A DNA stretch of 64,000 bases, taken from Dethiobacter alkaliphilus. GTDB taxonomy: Bacteria > Bacillota > Dethiobacteria > DTU022 > UBA8154. A program made the position numbers and the translations under genes. The DNA lies in the NCBI GenBank assembly GCA_016841605.1, contig JAENYV010000001.1, positions 493,056-557,055 of the forward strand. The letters are read 5' to 3'. Of the stretch, positions 16,196 through 24,570 are shown piece after piece (the stretch's first letter is position 1; each line of letters starts with the position of its first letter). The notes under the pieces are model-generated. The model saw nothing but the letters and a program-made list of their open reading frames with translations. It did not search any database and was not told the origin of the DNA.

Positions 16196-17896
16196 TTAAA
16201 AGTATTCCAGTAAGGAAAATGTTCTACGGGATGAGGTCAGGGCTTCTATAAAGGCTTCGACAACTTGCGGGTCGTACTGCAGTCCCCGGCAGCGGCCAAT
16301 TTCCTCCAGAGCTTCTTCACTGGATAGGGCTCTGCGATAAGGCCTGTTGGTCGTCATGGCGTCAAAACTGTCTACAACCCGTAGAATCCGTGCAAATAAA
16401 GGAATATTTTCTCCTTTCAGTCCATGCGGATAACCTGAACCGTCATAATTTTCATGGTGGTGCATAATCATAGAAATGACAGGTTGAAGTGTTTTGATCG
16501 GCTTCAGAATCTCCGCTCCCCATACGGGATGCCGGCGTACAAAGTCCCATTCAGTTTTCGAAAGGGGACCTGTTTTGTTTAAGACCTCCCGGGGAACTTC
16601 CAGTTTTCCCACGTCATGCAAAAAAGCGCCATACTCTAGAAGCCGCAGTTCCTCCAAGCTGAGCCCCATTTTTTCTCCCACTTTTCCGGCATAATGGGCA
16701 ACCCTTTCGGAGTGGCCGTACGTATATCTATCCCTGGCGTTAATAATAGTCATCAGTGTTCGCAGAGACTGGATCATCCCCAGGTCATTTTTCTTGGCCG
16801 AGCGGCTCAGGCGTTCCAGGACCGCGAGATAACAGCGCACTTTGTTGCGGCCTGTCCATTTGCTGCTGTAGAGGGCTTCATCAGCAACATCCAGCAGTTC
16901 CTGGAGATTTCTGGCGTGGTCGGGGAGGGTGGCGACTCCAGCGGAAACCGTCAGTTTTTCAAAGGGCTGGTCTGCTTCCCCGGGAAAAGTATGTTTTGCC
17001 ACGGCCTGGTGCAGCTTCCGGGCGATATCTGCTGCTTCTTTTAGCTCGAAAGCCGGGAGGATGACCGCGAACTCCTCGCCTCCGTAGCGGGCCAAAAAAG
17101 CTCCCGCAGGGATATTCTCCTGCAAAAGGGCTCCAATTTCACGCAGGACCCGGTCTCCCTGTTGGTGTCCGTAGGTATTGTTGTAGCGTTTAAAGAAATC
17201 AATATCAACGAGGATCAGGGAAAGGGGCCGCTTATTTGTTAAGGCCGTCTCAACCTCTTTTTTTAACTTTTCGTGAAAGCAGCGGTGATTGGCCAGCCCT
17301 GTCAGGCTGTCTTCATGGACCATTTGGGCCAGTCCTGCTGTTGTGTTTTTTTCGATCTCGATTATACCCCCTAAAAACCAGGCTGCCAAAAAAAAGATCC
17401 CGCCGAAGACCAGGGGCAGGTCAATGCTCTGCCCCTGGTCGGTTGGCGGAAAAATTCCGGTTAACGCCACAAGGCAGCCTGTGGCGGCCGCGGCAAAGGC
17501 CATTCCCCAGACGCGGCCCAAGGTAAGGCAAGAAAGGACCACAGGCAGCAGGAAGAGACCGCTCAGAGAGAGGTCTCTTCCGTTTCTCACAAAAACCAGT
17601 ACAATCAGCAGGAAAAGGGCCAGGTGCTTGGCTGTATTCCAGATGATCACGGAACGCTCCCTGCTATCGCGATGCAGGAAATGAACATCCAGGAGGATAA
17701 AAGCGGCTGCTGGGATAAGGACGCTAATAAATTTTACTGTAGTGATATAGAGATTACTGGCATATAAAGTAAAAGCATATAAACGCTCATTACAAAGAAA
17801 GATAACAACAGCGATCAAGTAGGCCATAACATGTGCACCCAACGTTAAATCAGCCAGTTTTACTTTTCTCTCCTGCTGCCATGCCTGCATCCCCAC
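16196..17896 (-). CDS. Six-TM sensor GGDEF/HD-GYP cyclic-di-GMP enzyme in the agr operon
   Basis: 566 aa. Residues about 18-185 contain six predicted membrane helices (first ones near 22-42 and 50-70) with short loops, forming a membrane sensor module rather than a periplasmic domain. The GGDEF domain follows (about 190-360) with DSLTGLANHRCF and RYGGEEFAVILP near 270. The HD-GYP domain (about 375-555) has FLHDVGK near 423 and HHHENYDGSGYPHGL near 475, both intact. Thus it may both make and break c-di-GMP. AAGGAG lies 7 bases before the ATG. It starts only 18 bp after the agrD stop, so peptide and enzyme are very likely co-transcribed. Confidence 0.9.
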   Translation of the reverse strand: MGMQAWQQERKVKLADLTLGAHVMAYLIAVVIFLCNERLYAFTLYASNLYITTVKFISVLIPAAAFILLDVHFLHRDSRERSVIIWNTAKHLALFLLIVLVFVRNGRDLSLSGLFLLPVVLSCLTLGRVWGMAFAAAATGCLVALTGIFPPTDQGQSIDLPLVFGGIFFLAAWFLGGIIEIEKNTTAGLAQMVHEDSLTGLANHRCFHEKLKKEVETALTNKRPLSLILVDIDFFKRYNNTYGHQQGDRVLREIGALLQENIPAGAFLARYGGEEFAVILPAFELKEAADIARKLHQAVAKHTFPGEADQPFEKLTVSAGVATLPDHARNLQELLDVADEALYSSKWTGRNKVRCYLAVLERLSRSAKKNDLGMIQSLRTLMTIINARDRYTYGHSERVAHYAGKVGEKMGLSLEELRLLEYGAFLHDVGKLEVPREVLNKTGPLSKTEWDFVRRHPVWGAEILKPIKTLQPVISMIMHHHENYDGSGYPHGLKGENIPLFARILRVVDSFDAMTTNRPYRRALSSEEALEEIGRCRGLQYDPQVVEAFIEALTSSRRTFSLLEYF

Positions 17897-17914
17897 AACT
17901 CCTTCAAGGTTTAC

Positions 17915-18049
17915 TTATTCTCCCCGCAGTTTGGCCGGTACTTCCGGTTCGTAATACATAACTGTACATGCAGATGCGGCTCCCGTACTGGCGATTATGG
18001 TAAGCATCACTACCGCGGCACCGGCCAGCCACACAAAGATTTTTTTCAT
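17915..18049 (-). CDS. agrD: AgrD-type cyclic lactone autoinducer pre-peptide, 44 aa
   Basis: This short gene encodes a 44-residue peptide: MKKIF then an amphipathic/hydrophobic leader, then ASACTVMYYEPEVPAKLRGE. A Cys followed a few residues later by a (D/E)PEVP-type tail is the signature of AgrD precursors, in which AgrB removes the C-terminal tail and a thiolactone ring is formed from the Cys. The ring would start at Cys28; the C-terminal residue of the mature peptide is probably Tyr32 or Tyr33 (inference). The GGAGGTG ribosome site lies 7 bp before the ATG and 6 bp separate it from agrB. Confidence 0.88.
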   Translation of the reverse strand: MKKIFVWLAGAAVVMLTIIASTGAASACTVMYYEPEVPAKLRGE

Positions 18050-18055
18050 CTCATT

Positions 18056-18694
18056 TCACCTCCTTCCTTTAAAAGTAATTATAAAAAATTGGCATAGCTT
18101 ATCAAATTTATCCACCAGCAGAATGCCAGGGGGGGTGATCATCAGCGCTGCTGAGGCCAGCCCGCCCCCTCCAGCAGCAGCCATACCCTGCAACAGTTCA
18201 CTGTTGTTCAAGGAGAGAAGGAGAAGGCCCAGACCCAGGAACAGTTCCATCCCCAGGGCCCGATCGCGCAATAATCTGCGCCGGGATGGATCCCTTACAG
18301 GTTTTTTGCTGTTGTTCGGCGCCCACCTCCAGGTAGCCCAGAGCGCCCAGGCGACGGTTATTGCTATCCATAGGTGGATTGGCACAAACGCGGTTGCCCC
18401 GCGGGAAAGCAGCACCACTGCCAGCGCTGTGAGGCAGCTTCCTACTGTACAGCGCCAGAGGGTGGAGCAGTGGGCTCCCCCGGCAAAACGGCGGATTAAC
18501 CACCAGCTGATCAGCACGGCCGCGGTTTCCGGCAGAAACCCCAGCAAAAAAGCGGCCAAGAGAGTTATTACAACTCCTGCAACAGCGGAGAGAAGGTATT
18601 CCAGCCCGTAGGCCACCACTTCCGTATCTTCCGCATTGAGGTCCCTTGCTTGTCCCAACTTTTGGGCGATCCCCTCTCCCAGATATTTTTTCAT
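18056..18694 (-). CDS. agrB: AgrB-type peptide-processing membrane protease
   Basis: 212 aa from the preferred start. AgrB is a membrane cysteine protease that trims AgrD. The catalytic pattern RRFAGGAHCSTLWRCTVGS is present, with the conserved His and, eight residues on, the Cys. Five or more hydrophobic segments follow. A longer reading frame extends to 18733, but the ATG at 18694 is preferred: it is coupled to the stop of the upstream gene (TGATG) and begins MKKYLGEG, as usual for the family. It sits immediately upstream of agrD. Confidence 0.9.
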   Translation of the reverse strand: MKKYLGEGIAQKLGQARDLNAEDTEVVAYGLEYLLSAVAGVVITLLAAFLLGFLPETAAVLISWWLIRRFAGGAHCSTLWRCTVGSCLTALAVVLLSRGATAFVPIHLWIAITVAWALWATWRWAPNNSKKPVRDPSRRRLLRDRALGMELFLGLGLLLLSLNNSELLQGMAAAGGGGLASAALMITPPGILLVDKFDKLCQFFIITFKGRR

Positions 18695-19173
18695 CAGACA
18701 TCTTTCCCCAGGTTGCGTCGTCTGCGCTGCCATTTGTCTATCAGCAGGGCCAGAAGAAGCAGCAGGATAATCTGTGGCCAGCCTCCGACAATATAGACAA
18801 AAACATTCCCAGCAAGCTGTTCATAGGAGAGCCCTGTTAAATAGAGAATCAGAGAAAAAACAACAGTTTCAGCGGCGGCAAGGGTAATTACAACAATGAG
18901 CGCGGATAGCAGGCTCCGGCTAAAGCGGACTTTTATGAAAAAATGAAGGAGAAGCGCTAATGCAAACATGGAGAGAATGGAATGCACCCCAAAGGTGAGG
19001 GGCAACAGGCGTACGGCGTATAAGAACACTGCCTGTATTATGCCCAGAGGGGCTATTTTGCGTATTTCCAGTTTTTCCCCAACCAGTGCCAGCGCCAGTG
19101 TGATATTAGCCAGGCATTCCGGTATACCTTGCAGCAGCCATTGAAGAATCGGGAGTTCCATAAAATTAATCAC
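18694..19173 (-). CDS. Membrane protein resembling an AgrC sensor domain without a kinase
   Basis: 159 aa with about five hydrophobic helices and a basic tail (DKWQRRRR). It begins MINFMELPILQWLLQGIPE and looks like the N-terminal transmembrane module of clostridial agr-locus sensor kinases, but no HisKA or HATPase domain follows; the stop is a clean TGA coupled to the agrB ATG. It may be a peptide receptor or partner for the GGDEF/HD-GYP protein, or an unrelated accessory protein. It is the first gene of the operon; no agrA-like LytTR gene is nearby. Confidence 0.7.
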   Translation of the reverse strand: MINFMELPILQWLLQGIPECLANITLALALVGEKLEIRKIAPLGIIQAVFLYAVRLLPLTFGVHSILSMFALALLLHFFIKVRFSRSLLSALIVVITLAAAETVVFSLILYLTGLSYEQLAGNVFVYIVGGWPQIILLLLLALLIDKWQRRRRNLGKDV

Positions 19174-19236
19174 TCCATTTTATCAGAAGTTTTGCTGTTA
19201 TTTAACCTTCTTCGACATGAAATTGGATAATCCTTC

Positions 19237-19280
19237 CTAAACTAATAAAAATTTTAAAGTTTAGAAAATTTTTTTTACAA
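19237..19280 (-). promoter_or_regulatory. Promoter of the agr operon with inverted repeat
   Basis: On the minus strand TTGTAA (19280-19275) and TAAAAT (19256-19251) are separated by 18 bp, 80 bp upstream of the first gene. An inverted repeat CTAAAC/GTTTAG (19237-19242 and 19259-19264) brackets the -10 and could be an operator. Confidence 0.45.
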
Positions 19281-19323
19281 GACGGCTTTTTATATACAAT
19301 GGTACAGGTTACCTGGTTTTAAT

Positions 19324-19352
19324 AAAAAAAAGTTGTCCCCGACGGGACAACT
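19324..19352 (-). terminator. Rho-independent terminator of the DUF4321 gene
   Basis: Perfect 9-bp stem AGTTGTCCC/GGGACAACT (19331-19352) followed, on the minus strand, by seven T residues (19330-19324). Confidence 0.9.
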
Positions 19353-19378
19353 TAAAAAATGTTTAGAGCCTGGGTATA

Positions 19379-19627
19379 TCATAGCCTGGTGTAGATGAAG
19401 AGGGCAATGAAAAAACCAATGACCGTGGCTATGTTTAACTTTAACGTTAATCCCAAGGTGACGGTGATCGCCGCCAGATCGATTGTGGCCGGGTTGAGGC
19501 CGATGGTCTGGCTGTAATGCAGGAAAGGAAAAAGATCTTTTAACAAATTTCCCAGCAGTGTCCCGAACATGCTTCCGATGACAAGAAGGATGATCAAGAT
19601 CCATGTATTTTTGGGTACTTTTGCCAT
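19379..19627 (-). CDS. DUF4321 family membrane protein, 82 aa
   Basis: Begins MAKVPKNTWILIILLVIGSMFG; two membrane helices (residues about 8-28 and 55-80) separated by LKDLFPFLHYSQTIGLNPATIDLA. This matches the small DUF4321 family of clostridia and relatives, whose function is unknown. It is a single-gene unit with its own terminator. Confidence 0.8.
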   Translation of the reverse strand: MAKVPKNTWILIILLVIGSMFGTLLGNLLKDLFPFLHYSQTIGLNPATIDLAAITVTLGLTLKLNIATVIGFFIALFIYTRL

Positions 19628-19749
19628 CTCGATTTATACTCCTTCATAACATGTGCTCTGAGCAGGCCTTCTGACCCTGACTGCGGGCTTTTTCTTTCCT
19701 TCTCTTCATATTTACACAAGAAATGGACTATTTGTCAAGAGTTTCCGGA

Positions 19750-20160
19750 AATTATTATTGTCTCGAAAATAACTAATGGCCATTTTCACCCTTCTAACGA
19801 TGAAAGCGCCGTACGAGCTGTCATGGGTGTCTACCGTGAAAAACTAATTGTTTACTAAACCGCTAATTTCCTCCCGGCTTTCGGATACGCCAGGCGCTCG
19901 GGTGAAGAGTCGGGCAAGGTGCGACTTTTTCCGGCCGTGCAAAGTCCCGGCGAAGCGCAGACCGTAAGCTTACCCTGCAGACAGGACGTCTGCAGCCGGC
20001 TCGCTGCCATGGAGGGCAGCTTGCCGGGTAGATAAGCGAAGGGCTAAGAAGAGCCGCTGGACTTGCAGGCAGGAAACCGGAGCACCGGTCCGGCGCTTTG
20101 CCCGAGTGCCCCGAGCCCCGGAGCCAGGTAAGCCATGGGGACAGTTTCATCGTCTTCCCA
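19750..20160. other. GC-rich non-coding stretch in a 746-bp spacer
   Basis: The spacer 19628-20373 has no convincing gene. Its middle (19860-20150) is clearly richer in G+C than its surroundings and contains several short palindromes (CTGCAGACAGGACGTCTGCAG). It carries the second copy of the 14965-15012 repeat and is followed by a GGGGACA palindrome. It looks like accumulated repeat debris. A 95-codon open frame on the minus strand lacks a ribosome site and has unlike-protein composition. Confidence 0.5.
19885..19934. repeat. Dispersed inverted-repeat partner, copy 2
   Basis: Outer segments ATACGCCAGGCGCTCGGG and AAGGTGCGACTTTTTCCGG are the same as in the reverse complement of 14965-15012. 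Confidence 0.65.
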
Positions 20161-20174
20161 TTTTCTTATGGTAT

Positions 20175-20205
20175 GGGGACACACCTCTTTCAGAGGAATG
20201 TCCCC
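20175..20205 (-). repeat. GGGGACA palindromic repeat, copy 2
   Basis: Exact reverse complement of the 31 bp at 5763-5793, including both stems, and it shares the flanking AAGTAC. Confidence 0.8.
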
Positions 20206-20316
20206 AAGTACTCCGCTACAAGTACTCCGCTAACGCTGCGGTGACGCTCGAACCGTCCTCATGACTTAAGCAACCGTCTTCACTGAATATATACAGCAAA
20301 TTGCAGTAAAGTTCCT

Positions 20317-20346
20317 TTGCATTTTTCTGAAAACAGATGATATAAT
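20317..20346 (+). promoter_or_regulatory. Sigma-A promoter of the HIT gene
   Basis: TTGCAT (20317-20322), 18-bp spacer, TATAAT (20341-20346), about 28 bp before the start codon. Confidence 0.6.
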
Positions 20347-20373
20347 AAGTGAGACAAGAGGGAGGTGGTATTT

Positions 20374-20706
20374 TTGGAAGAATGTGTCTTTTGTAAAATT
20401 ATCAGAGGAGAGATCCCGACCGAGTTTGTTTATGAGGATGAAAAAGTAGTTGCCTTTAACGATCTCAATCCGGCTGCACCGGTACATATCCTGGTTATTC
20501 CTAAAAAACATATTCCGACTTTGAATGATATGGGACCGGAAGAAAAAGAGCTGATAGGCCATTTAACCTGGGTTATCAAAGAGATAGCCCGGGAAAAGAA
20601 TTTGCACGAAAGCGGTTACCGGGTTCTAACTAATTGTGGGTCCGGGGCCGGGCAGGTTATTTTTCATCTTCATTTTCATCTTCTGGGAGGTAAACGTTTC
20701 GAGTAG
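20374..20706 (+). CDS. HIT-family nucleotide hydrolase or transferase
   Basis: 110 aa. The histidine-triad motif HLHFHLLGG lies near the C-terminus and the N-terminal CVFCKIIRGEIP contains a CxxC zinc pair. This is a member of the HinT/Hit group that hydrolyses adenosine phosphoramidates; its cellular role is usually undefined. The TTG at 20374 is chosen as start because GGGAGG lies 8 bp upstream; an in-frame GTG at 20365 overlaps that ribosome site. It is followed by rpsU with a separate strong promoter. Confidence 0.92.
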   Translation: MEECVFCKIIRGEIPTEFVYEDEKVVAFNDLNPAAPVHILVIPKKHIPTLNDMGPEEKELIGHLTWVIKEIAREKNLHESGYRVLTNCGSGAGQVIFHLHFHLLGGKRFE

Positions 20707-20776
20707 GGTGTTATTTCGTAATTATCTTTTTAAGATGATTCTTTTCTGAATTACGCCTAATTAACGTTCCCTCTCG

Positions 20777-20805
20777 TTGACAGCTAGATAGTGAAAAGGT
20801 ATAAT
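20777..20805 (+). promoter_or_regulatory. Consensus sigma-A promoter of rpsU
   Basis: TTGACA (20777-20782), 17-bp spacer and TATAAT (20800-20805) match the consensus in all twelve bases. Confidence 0.8.
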
Positions 20806-20879
20806 AAGCTGAAGGTTCGGGTTAACAGGCCGGTAGTTTTTTTTGGGGAATTGAGGTTTGGGCGAGGGGAGGGATACAG

Positions 20880-21062
20880 TTGACGGAAGTGAAAGTCGGG
20901 AAAAACGAGAGTCTTGATAATGCCCTCAGGCGGTTTAAGAAACAGTGTGCTCGGACAGGCATCCTTTCGGAAGTTCGCAAGAGGGAACACTATGAAAAAC
21001 CGAGCGTGAAGCGTAAGAAGAAAGCAGAAGCTGCCCGTAAAAAAAGGAGATTTTATAAATAG
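20880..21062 (+). CDS. rpsU: 30S ribosomal protein S21
   Basis: 60 aa, starting from a TTG behind [24 protein letters not shown] is the S21 signature and the C-terminus is a basic helix ([15 protein letters not shown]). It belongs to the small ribosomal subunit near the anti-Shine-Dalgarno helix and is needed for initiation. Confidence 0.96.
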   Translation: MTEVKVGKNESLDNALRRFKKQCARTGILSEVRKREHYEKPSVKRKKKAEAARKKRRFYK

Positions 21063-21128
21063 TATTTTAGATTGATATCCATAAATGGACGAATACGACG
21101 AATACAATGAAATAAAAAAGTGCTATTG

Positions 21129-21175
21129 CATCCCCCTGTGAAAAAGGAAAAAGTTCCTATCTATTCAGGGGGATG
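21129..21175 (+). other. Hairpin between rpsU and nfeD
   Basis: A 10-bp stem CATCCCCCTG/CAGGGGGATG with an inner AGGAA/TTCCT stem. It lacks a T run, so it may be an RNA-processing or attenuation structure rather than a simple terminator. Confidence 0.5.
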
Positions 21176-21198
21176 TCGGCAATTAGGGGGGTGCCTGT

Positions 21199-22515
21199 TT
21201 GAGCTTGAAGAGGAAATGTTTTTTACCGCTGCTTTTATTTTGTTTTCTTTTCCTTTTATCCGGTGTATCCGCGGCAGGGAGCAATGTTTATACGATATCT
21301 GTGACGGGTGAAATCGGACCGGGTTGGCTGCAATTCCTGGAACGCTCCTTGCAGGAGGCTGAAGATAGCGGGGCGGCAGCCGTGGTTCTGGATTTTGACA
21401 CCCCGGGGGGGTATATAGATACGGCCATAGATGCCCGTAAGCTGCTTGATAAAGCCCCGTTTCCCGTTTATGCCTATGTTAACCCGCATGCTCTTTCCGC
21501 CGGCGCCTATCTGGCTCTCTCTGCCGACAAACTTTTTATGGCTCCGGGTTCGACGATGGGTGCTGCTGAGCCGCGGATCTTGGGCAGCAATGAACCCGTT
21601 GACGAGAAATTTCTTTCCTCCTGGGAAGGTGAAATGAGAGCCATGGCCGAGAGGCAGGGGAAAGACCCTGAATTGGCCGCAGCCATGGTCCGCCGTGAGA
21701 TGGTAATCGACGGAGTTGTCACCGGCGACGAACTTTTGACTCTGACCGCCCGGGAAGCGGAAGATTTGCATGTTAGTGACGGGACCGCGGCTACTGTGGC
21801 CGAACTGCCGGAACTCGTAGGCCTGCCTGATGCCGTGGTCTCTTCTCTTGTTCCATCAACCTGGGACAGAATAAGCGGATGGCTGATTAATCCGGTCGTT
21901 GCTACATTGATACTGTCTCTGGCTTTTATTTGTTTAATTGTAGAGGTTCTTACTGCCGGATTCGGGATTGCCGGTCTGTTAAGTATTCTTTTTTTCGGCC
22001 TTTATTTTGGAGGACATTTTTTTGCCGGAGTCAGCGGTTGGCCTGCTCTTTTTCTCTTTCTGCTGGGAGTGGTGTTGCTGCTGGTCGAAGCCTTTATTCC
22101 AGGTTTTGGAGTCTTTGGCGCAGGCGGGCTTGTCGCTGTCCTGGTCTCCATTGTACTTTCTTCTGTTTCGGCAGTAACAGGTTTGCGAACACTTCTTTTT
22201 TCTCTATTTATTTCCGGGGTTGCGGGTTACCTGGCTTTTAAGTATTTTCAGCGCAAAGGGCTTCTCCGGCGCTTTCTCAATCTGGAATCTTCCACCAGGG
22301 AACAGGGGTTCAGCTCATCCGCGGATTTGACTTTTTTGCTGGGAAAACAGGGTTTCTCTGTTACGCCCCTGAGACCCGCAGGGATTGTGGAACTGGATGA
22401 TGCCAGATTTAATGTGGTTAGTGAAGGGGCATTCATTACCACAGGTGAAGCTGTGAAAGTTATTAAAGTGGAGGGTAACCGTATTGTGGTTCGCTCCATA
22501 AAGAAAGGAGAATAA
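21199..22515 (+). CDS. nfeD: NfeD-family membrane-bound serine protease (long form)
   Basis: 438 aa from a TTG start. A signal-anchor (residues 4-24) leads into a ClpP/SppA-like protease domain: [13 protein letters not shown] near 57 and the catalytic [19 protein letters not shown] with the Ser near 98. After about residue 230 there are four to five membrane helices, and a C-terminal OB-like NfeD domain (about 375-435). Long NfeD proteins cleave stomatin/flotillin partners, and the flotillin gene floA follows after 2 bp, so the pair is an operon for membrane microdomain quality control. Confidence 0.92.
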   Translation: MSLKRKCFLPLLLFCFLFLLSGVSAAGSNVYTISVTGEIGPGWLQFLERSLQEAEDSGAAAVVLDFDTPGGYIDTAIDARKLLDKAPFPVYAYVNPHALSAGAYLALSADKLFMAPGSTMGAAEPRILGSNEPVDEKFLSSWEGEMRAMAERQGKDPELAAAMVRREMVIDGVVTGDELLTLTAREAEDLHVSDGTAATVAELPELVGLPDAVVSSLVPSTWDRISGWLINPVVATLILSLAFICLIVEVLTAGFGIAGLLSILFFGLYFGGHFFAGVSGWPALFLFLLGVVLLLVEAFIPGFGVFGAGGLVAVLVSIVLSSVSAVTGLRTLLFSLFISGVAGYLAFKYFQRKGLLRRFLNLESSTREQGFSSSADLTFLLGKQGFSVTPLRPAGIVELDDARFNVVSEGAFITTGEAVKVIKVEGNRIVVRSIKKGE

Positions 22516-22517
22516 AA

Positions 22518-23504
22518 TTGGGCGAGTTATTACCTCTTTTGTTTCTGCTTGTCTTAGTTATTATTGTTTTCTCCGTGCTTTTTAGTTTTATACCCATAAG
22601 GTTGTGGATCGCTGCTTTGGCAGCAGGAGTACCGGTCGGCATTATTACTCTTATCGGGATGCGCCTGCGCAGGGTTATTCCGGCAAAGGTCGTCGAACCC
22701 TTGATCAAGGCCACTAAAGCAGGGCTGCAATTAAATGTGAACAAACTGGAGGGGCATTACCTGGCCGGCGGAAACGTGGATAGAGTTGCCAATGCCCTGA
22801 TCGCGGCCCAGCGTGCCGATATTGAGCTGGGCTTTGAGAGGGCGGCGGCTATTGATCTCGCGGGCAGAAATGTTCTTCAGGCGGTACAGATGAGCGTAAA
22901 CCCCAAAGTAATTGAAACACCTGTTGTTGCTGCTGTCGCCAAGGATGGTATCGAGGTAAAAGCACGGGCCAGGGTGACTGTTAGAGCGAATATTGACCGT
23001 CTGGTTGGCGGCGCGGGCGAGGAAACTATTATCGCCAGGGTTGGGGAAGGAATCGTTACAACGATTGGTTCAGCGGATAACCATAAACAAGTCCTGGAAA
23101 ATCCCGACAACATTTCTCATACGGTTCTGAACAAGGGGCTTGATGCCGGGACAGCTTTTGAAATTCTTTCTATTGATATCGCGGATGTGGATGTGGGGAA
23201 AAATATCGGTGCACAACTGCAGACCGACCAGGCCGAAGCGGATAAACGGATTGCCCAGGCCAAGGCGGAAGAGAGACGTGCCATGGCCGTGGCCAGGGAG
23301 CAGGAGATGAAAGCCGCGGTCCAGGAAATGCGGGCCAAAGTTGTTGAGGCGGAAGCCGAAGTGCCCAAGGCTCTTTCCCAGGCGTTGCGGGAAGGGAAAT
23401 TGGGAGTAATGGATTATTACAATATGCAGAATATCTTTGCGGATACTCAGATGAGAGATTCCATTTCTAAGATGGGTAAACCCGGTAACCCGGAACAAAA
23501 GTGA
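22518..23504 (+). CDS. floA: Flotillin-like protein FloA
   Basis: 328 aa, TTG start with AAAGGAG 7 bp before. One N-terminal hairpin membrane region (residues 5-50), then the PHB/SPFH domain ([30 protein letters not shown]-like segment), and a C-terminal helical coiled coil rich in A, E and K (about 235-300). FloA marks functional membrane microdomains and affects membrane fluidity and protein secretion. The order nfeD-floA-yqfC-yqfD matches B. subtilis. Confidence 0.95.
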   Translation: MGELLPLLFLLVLVIIVFSVLFSFIPIRLWIAALAAGVPVGIITLIGMRLRRVIPAKVVEPLIKATKAGLQLNVNKLEGHYLAGGNVDRVANALIAAQRADIELGFERAAAIDLAGRNVLQAVQMSVNPKVIETPVVAAVAKDGIEVKARARVTVRANIDRLVGGAGEETIIARVGEGIVTTIGSADNHKQVLENPDNISHTVLNKGLDAGTAFEILSIDIADVDVGKNIGAQLQTDQAEADKRIAQAKAEERRAMAVAREQEMKAAVQEMRAKVVEAEAEVPKALSQALREGKLGVMDYYNMQNIFADTQMRDSISKMGKPGNPEQK

Positions 23505-23685
23505 TGTTACTATTAAGCCAATAGCTGAATAAATAAGCTATCTTAGGCCACTATCAGAGGTCTGAAAACAGAGGTCTTAAAAATAGGGCCGGTGGACCCA
23601 AATGGGAGTTGCTACCTGGAAATGTTTTTTCCGGCCCGCCGGCTCTCCGGCCTCCGACCTCTGCTTCTAAGGAGGTGTTTTTCTT

Positions 23686-24135
23686 CTGAATTCGCTTCTT
23701 ATTTTTATTGTCATATTAATTTTTTCTTCTCTAATTCGGTCTTTTTCCGGTGCCGGGAAAAAAGTTGAGAGAAAAAGAGGGCGGTCTGACTCTACGAAAA
23801 AAATGGAACCGGATACTTTTGACGGGAGAGAAATTTTTTTGCCGGTAGAGGATGATGATGTTTTTCTGCCCCCCCATCTCTCTTCCAACGAGGAAGAAAA
23901 GAGTCTGAGGATGTCTGAAAAGGCTGAAAAGGAAAAGTCCGTCGCCAAAGAGGTTAAAGTTCGGCCGAAATCTCTTCATGTGCAGCCGGTTGTCTCAGCT
24001 GGAAAAGGAGAAGAGAGGCAAGGCGAAGAGCAAATATTTGACCTGGATGATTTCTTTTACGGGAAAAAACTTCCCCTGGCATTCATTGCGGCGGAAGTCT
24101 TCTCTCCTCCTCGGTCAAGACGGCGTTTTCGTTAG
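23686..24135 (+). CDS. Uncharacterised membrane-anchored acidic protein between floA and yqfC
   Basis: In frame with the ATG at 23803, the reading frame extends upstream to a CTG at 23686 that has AAGGAGG 10 bp before it. From there the product is 149 aa with an N-terminal membrane helix (LLIFIVILIFSSLI), followed by a hydrophilic, Glu/Lys-rich, probably disordered tail ending in RSRRRFR. CTG as a start is unusual, so a shorter form from 23803 (110 aa, without the helix) cannot be excluded. I do not recognise a family. Position in the flotillin/sporulation operon suggests an envelope role. Confidence 0.55.
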   Translation: MNSLLIFIVILIFSSLIRSFSGAGKKVERKRGRSDSTKKMEPDTFDGREIFLPVEDDDVFLPPHLSSNEEEKSLRMSEKAEKEKSVAKEVKVRPKSLHVQPVVSAGKGEERQGEEQIFDLDDFFYGKKLPLAFIAAEVFSPPRSRRRFR

Positions 24136-24174
24136 GATTCCTTGCTTAGCAGTCATTCATAACCCTGCTTTTTT

Positions 24175-24549
24175 TTGCATAAACTTGTAAGGAGGATGCT
24201 TGAGTATAAGTCAAAAGTCGAGACTTTTGACGAAAGTACGGGAGAGATAATTAAATTGAAACGTAAAGAATCCGGGGAAGAGAGAAAAAAATGGCAGGAA
24301 ACGGTGGCTGACTTTTTCGAACTTCCCCGGGAGCTTTTGTTCAATTTGCCCCGGGTTACTTTAATTGGGAACGTGCATTTCTATCTGGAAAATTACGGGG
24401 GTATTATTGAGTATAATGAGGAAATTGTGCGTTTGAAGGTTAAAGAGGGCGAGATAATTATCAAAGGCAAAGATCTCTCCATAAAAAATTTTTTTGCTGC
24501 AGAAATATTTATCGAAGGAAAAATTAAAACAATAGAGTACCAATTATAA
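24175..24549 (+). CDS. yqfC: Sporulation protein YqfC
   Basis: Up to 124 aa. The family core FELPRELLFNLPRVTLIGN, then FYLENYGGIIEY and IIIKGKDLSIKNF, is clear at residues 48-115. YqfC is a small conserved protein of endospore formers expressed under sporulation sigma control and always next to yqfD. The N-terminal start is unclear: the TTG at 24175 has no good ribosome site, and the ATG at 24196 directly abuts AAGGAGG. About 30 extra N-terminal residues relative to typical YqfC support caution. Confidence 0.85.
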   Translation: MHKLVRRMLEYKSKVETFDESTGEIIKLKRKESGEERKKWQETVADFFELPRELLFNLPRVTLIGNVHFYLENYGGIIEYNEEIVRLKVKEGEIIIKGKDLSIKNFFAAEIFIEGKIKTIEYQL

Positions 24550-24570
24550 TCCGGCAATTCCCTGGGGAAG

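Noticed and set aside
19863-20150. 95-codon minus-strand open frame
   Set aside because: No ribosome site, composition rich in Arg/Pro/Ser typical of GC-rich non-coding DNA, overlaps a dispersed repeat.
23505-23685. Riboswitch between floA and the next gene
   Set aside because: Short direct repeats (CAGAGGTCT) are present but no terminator or known aptamer pattern is seen.
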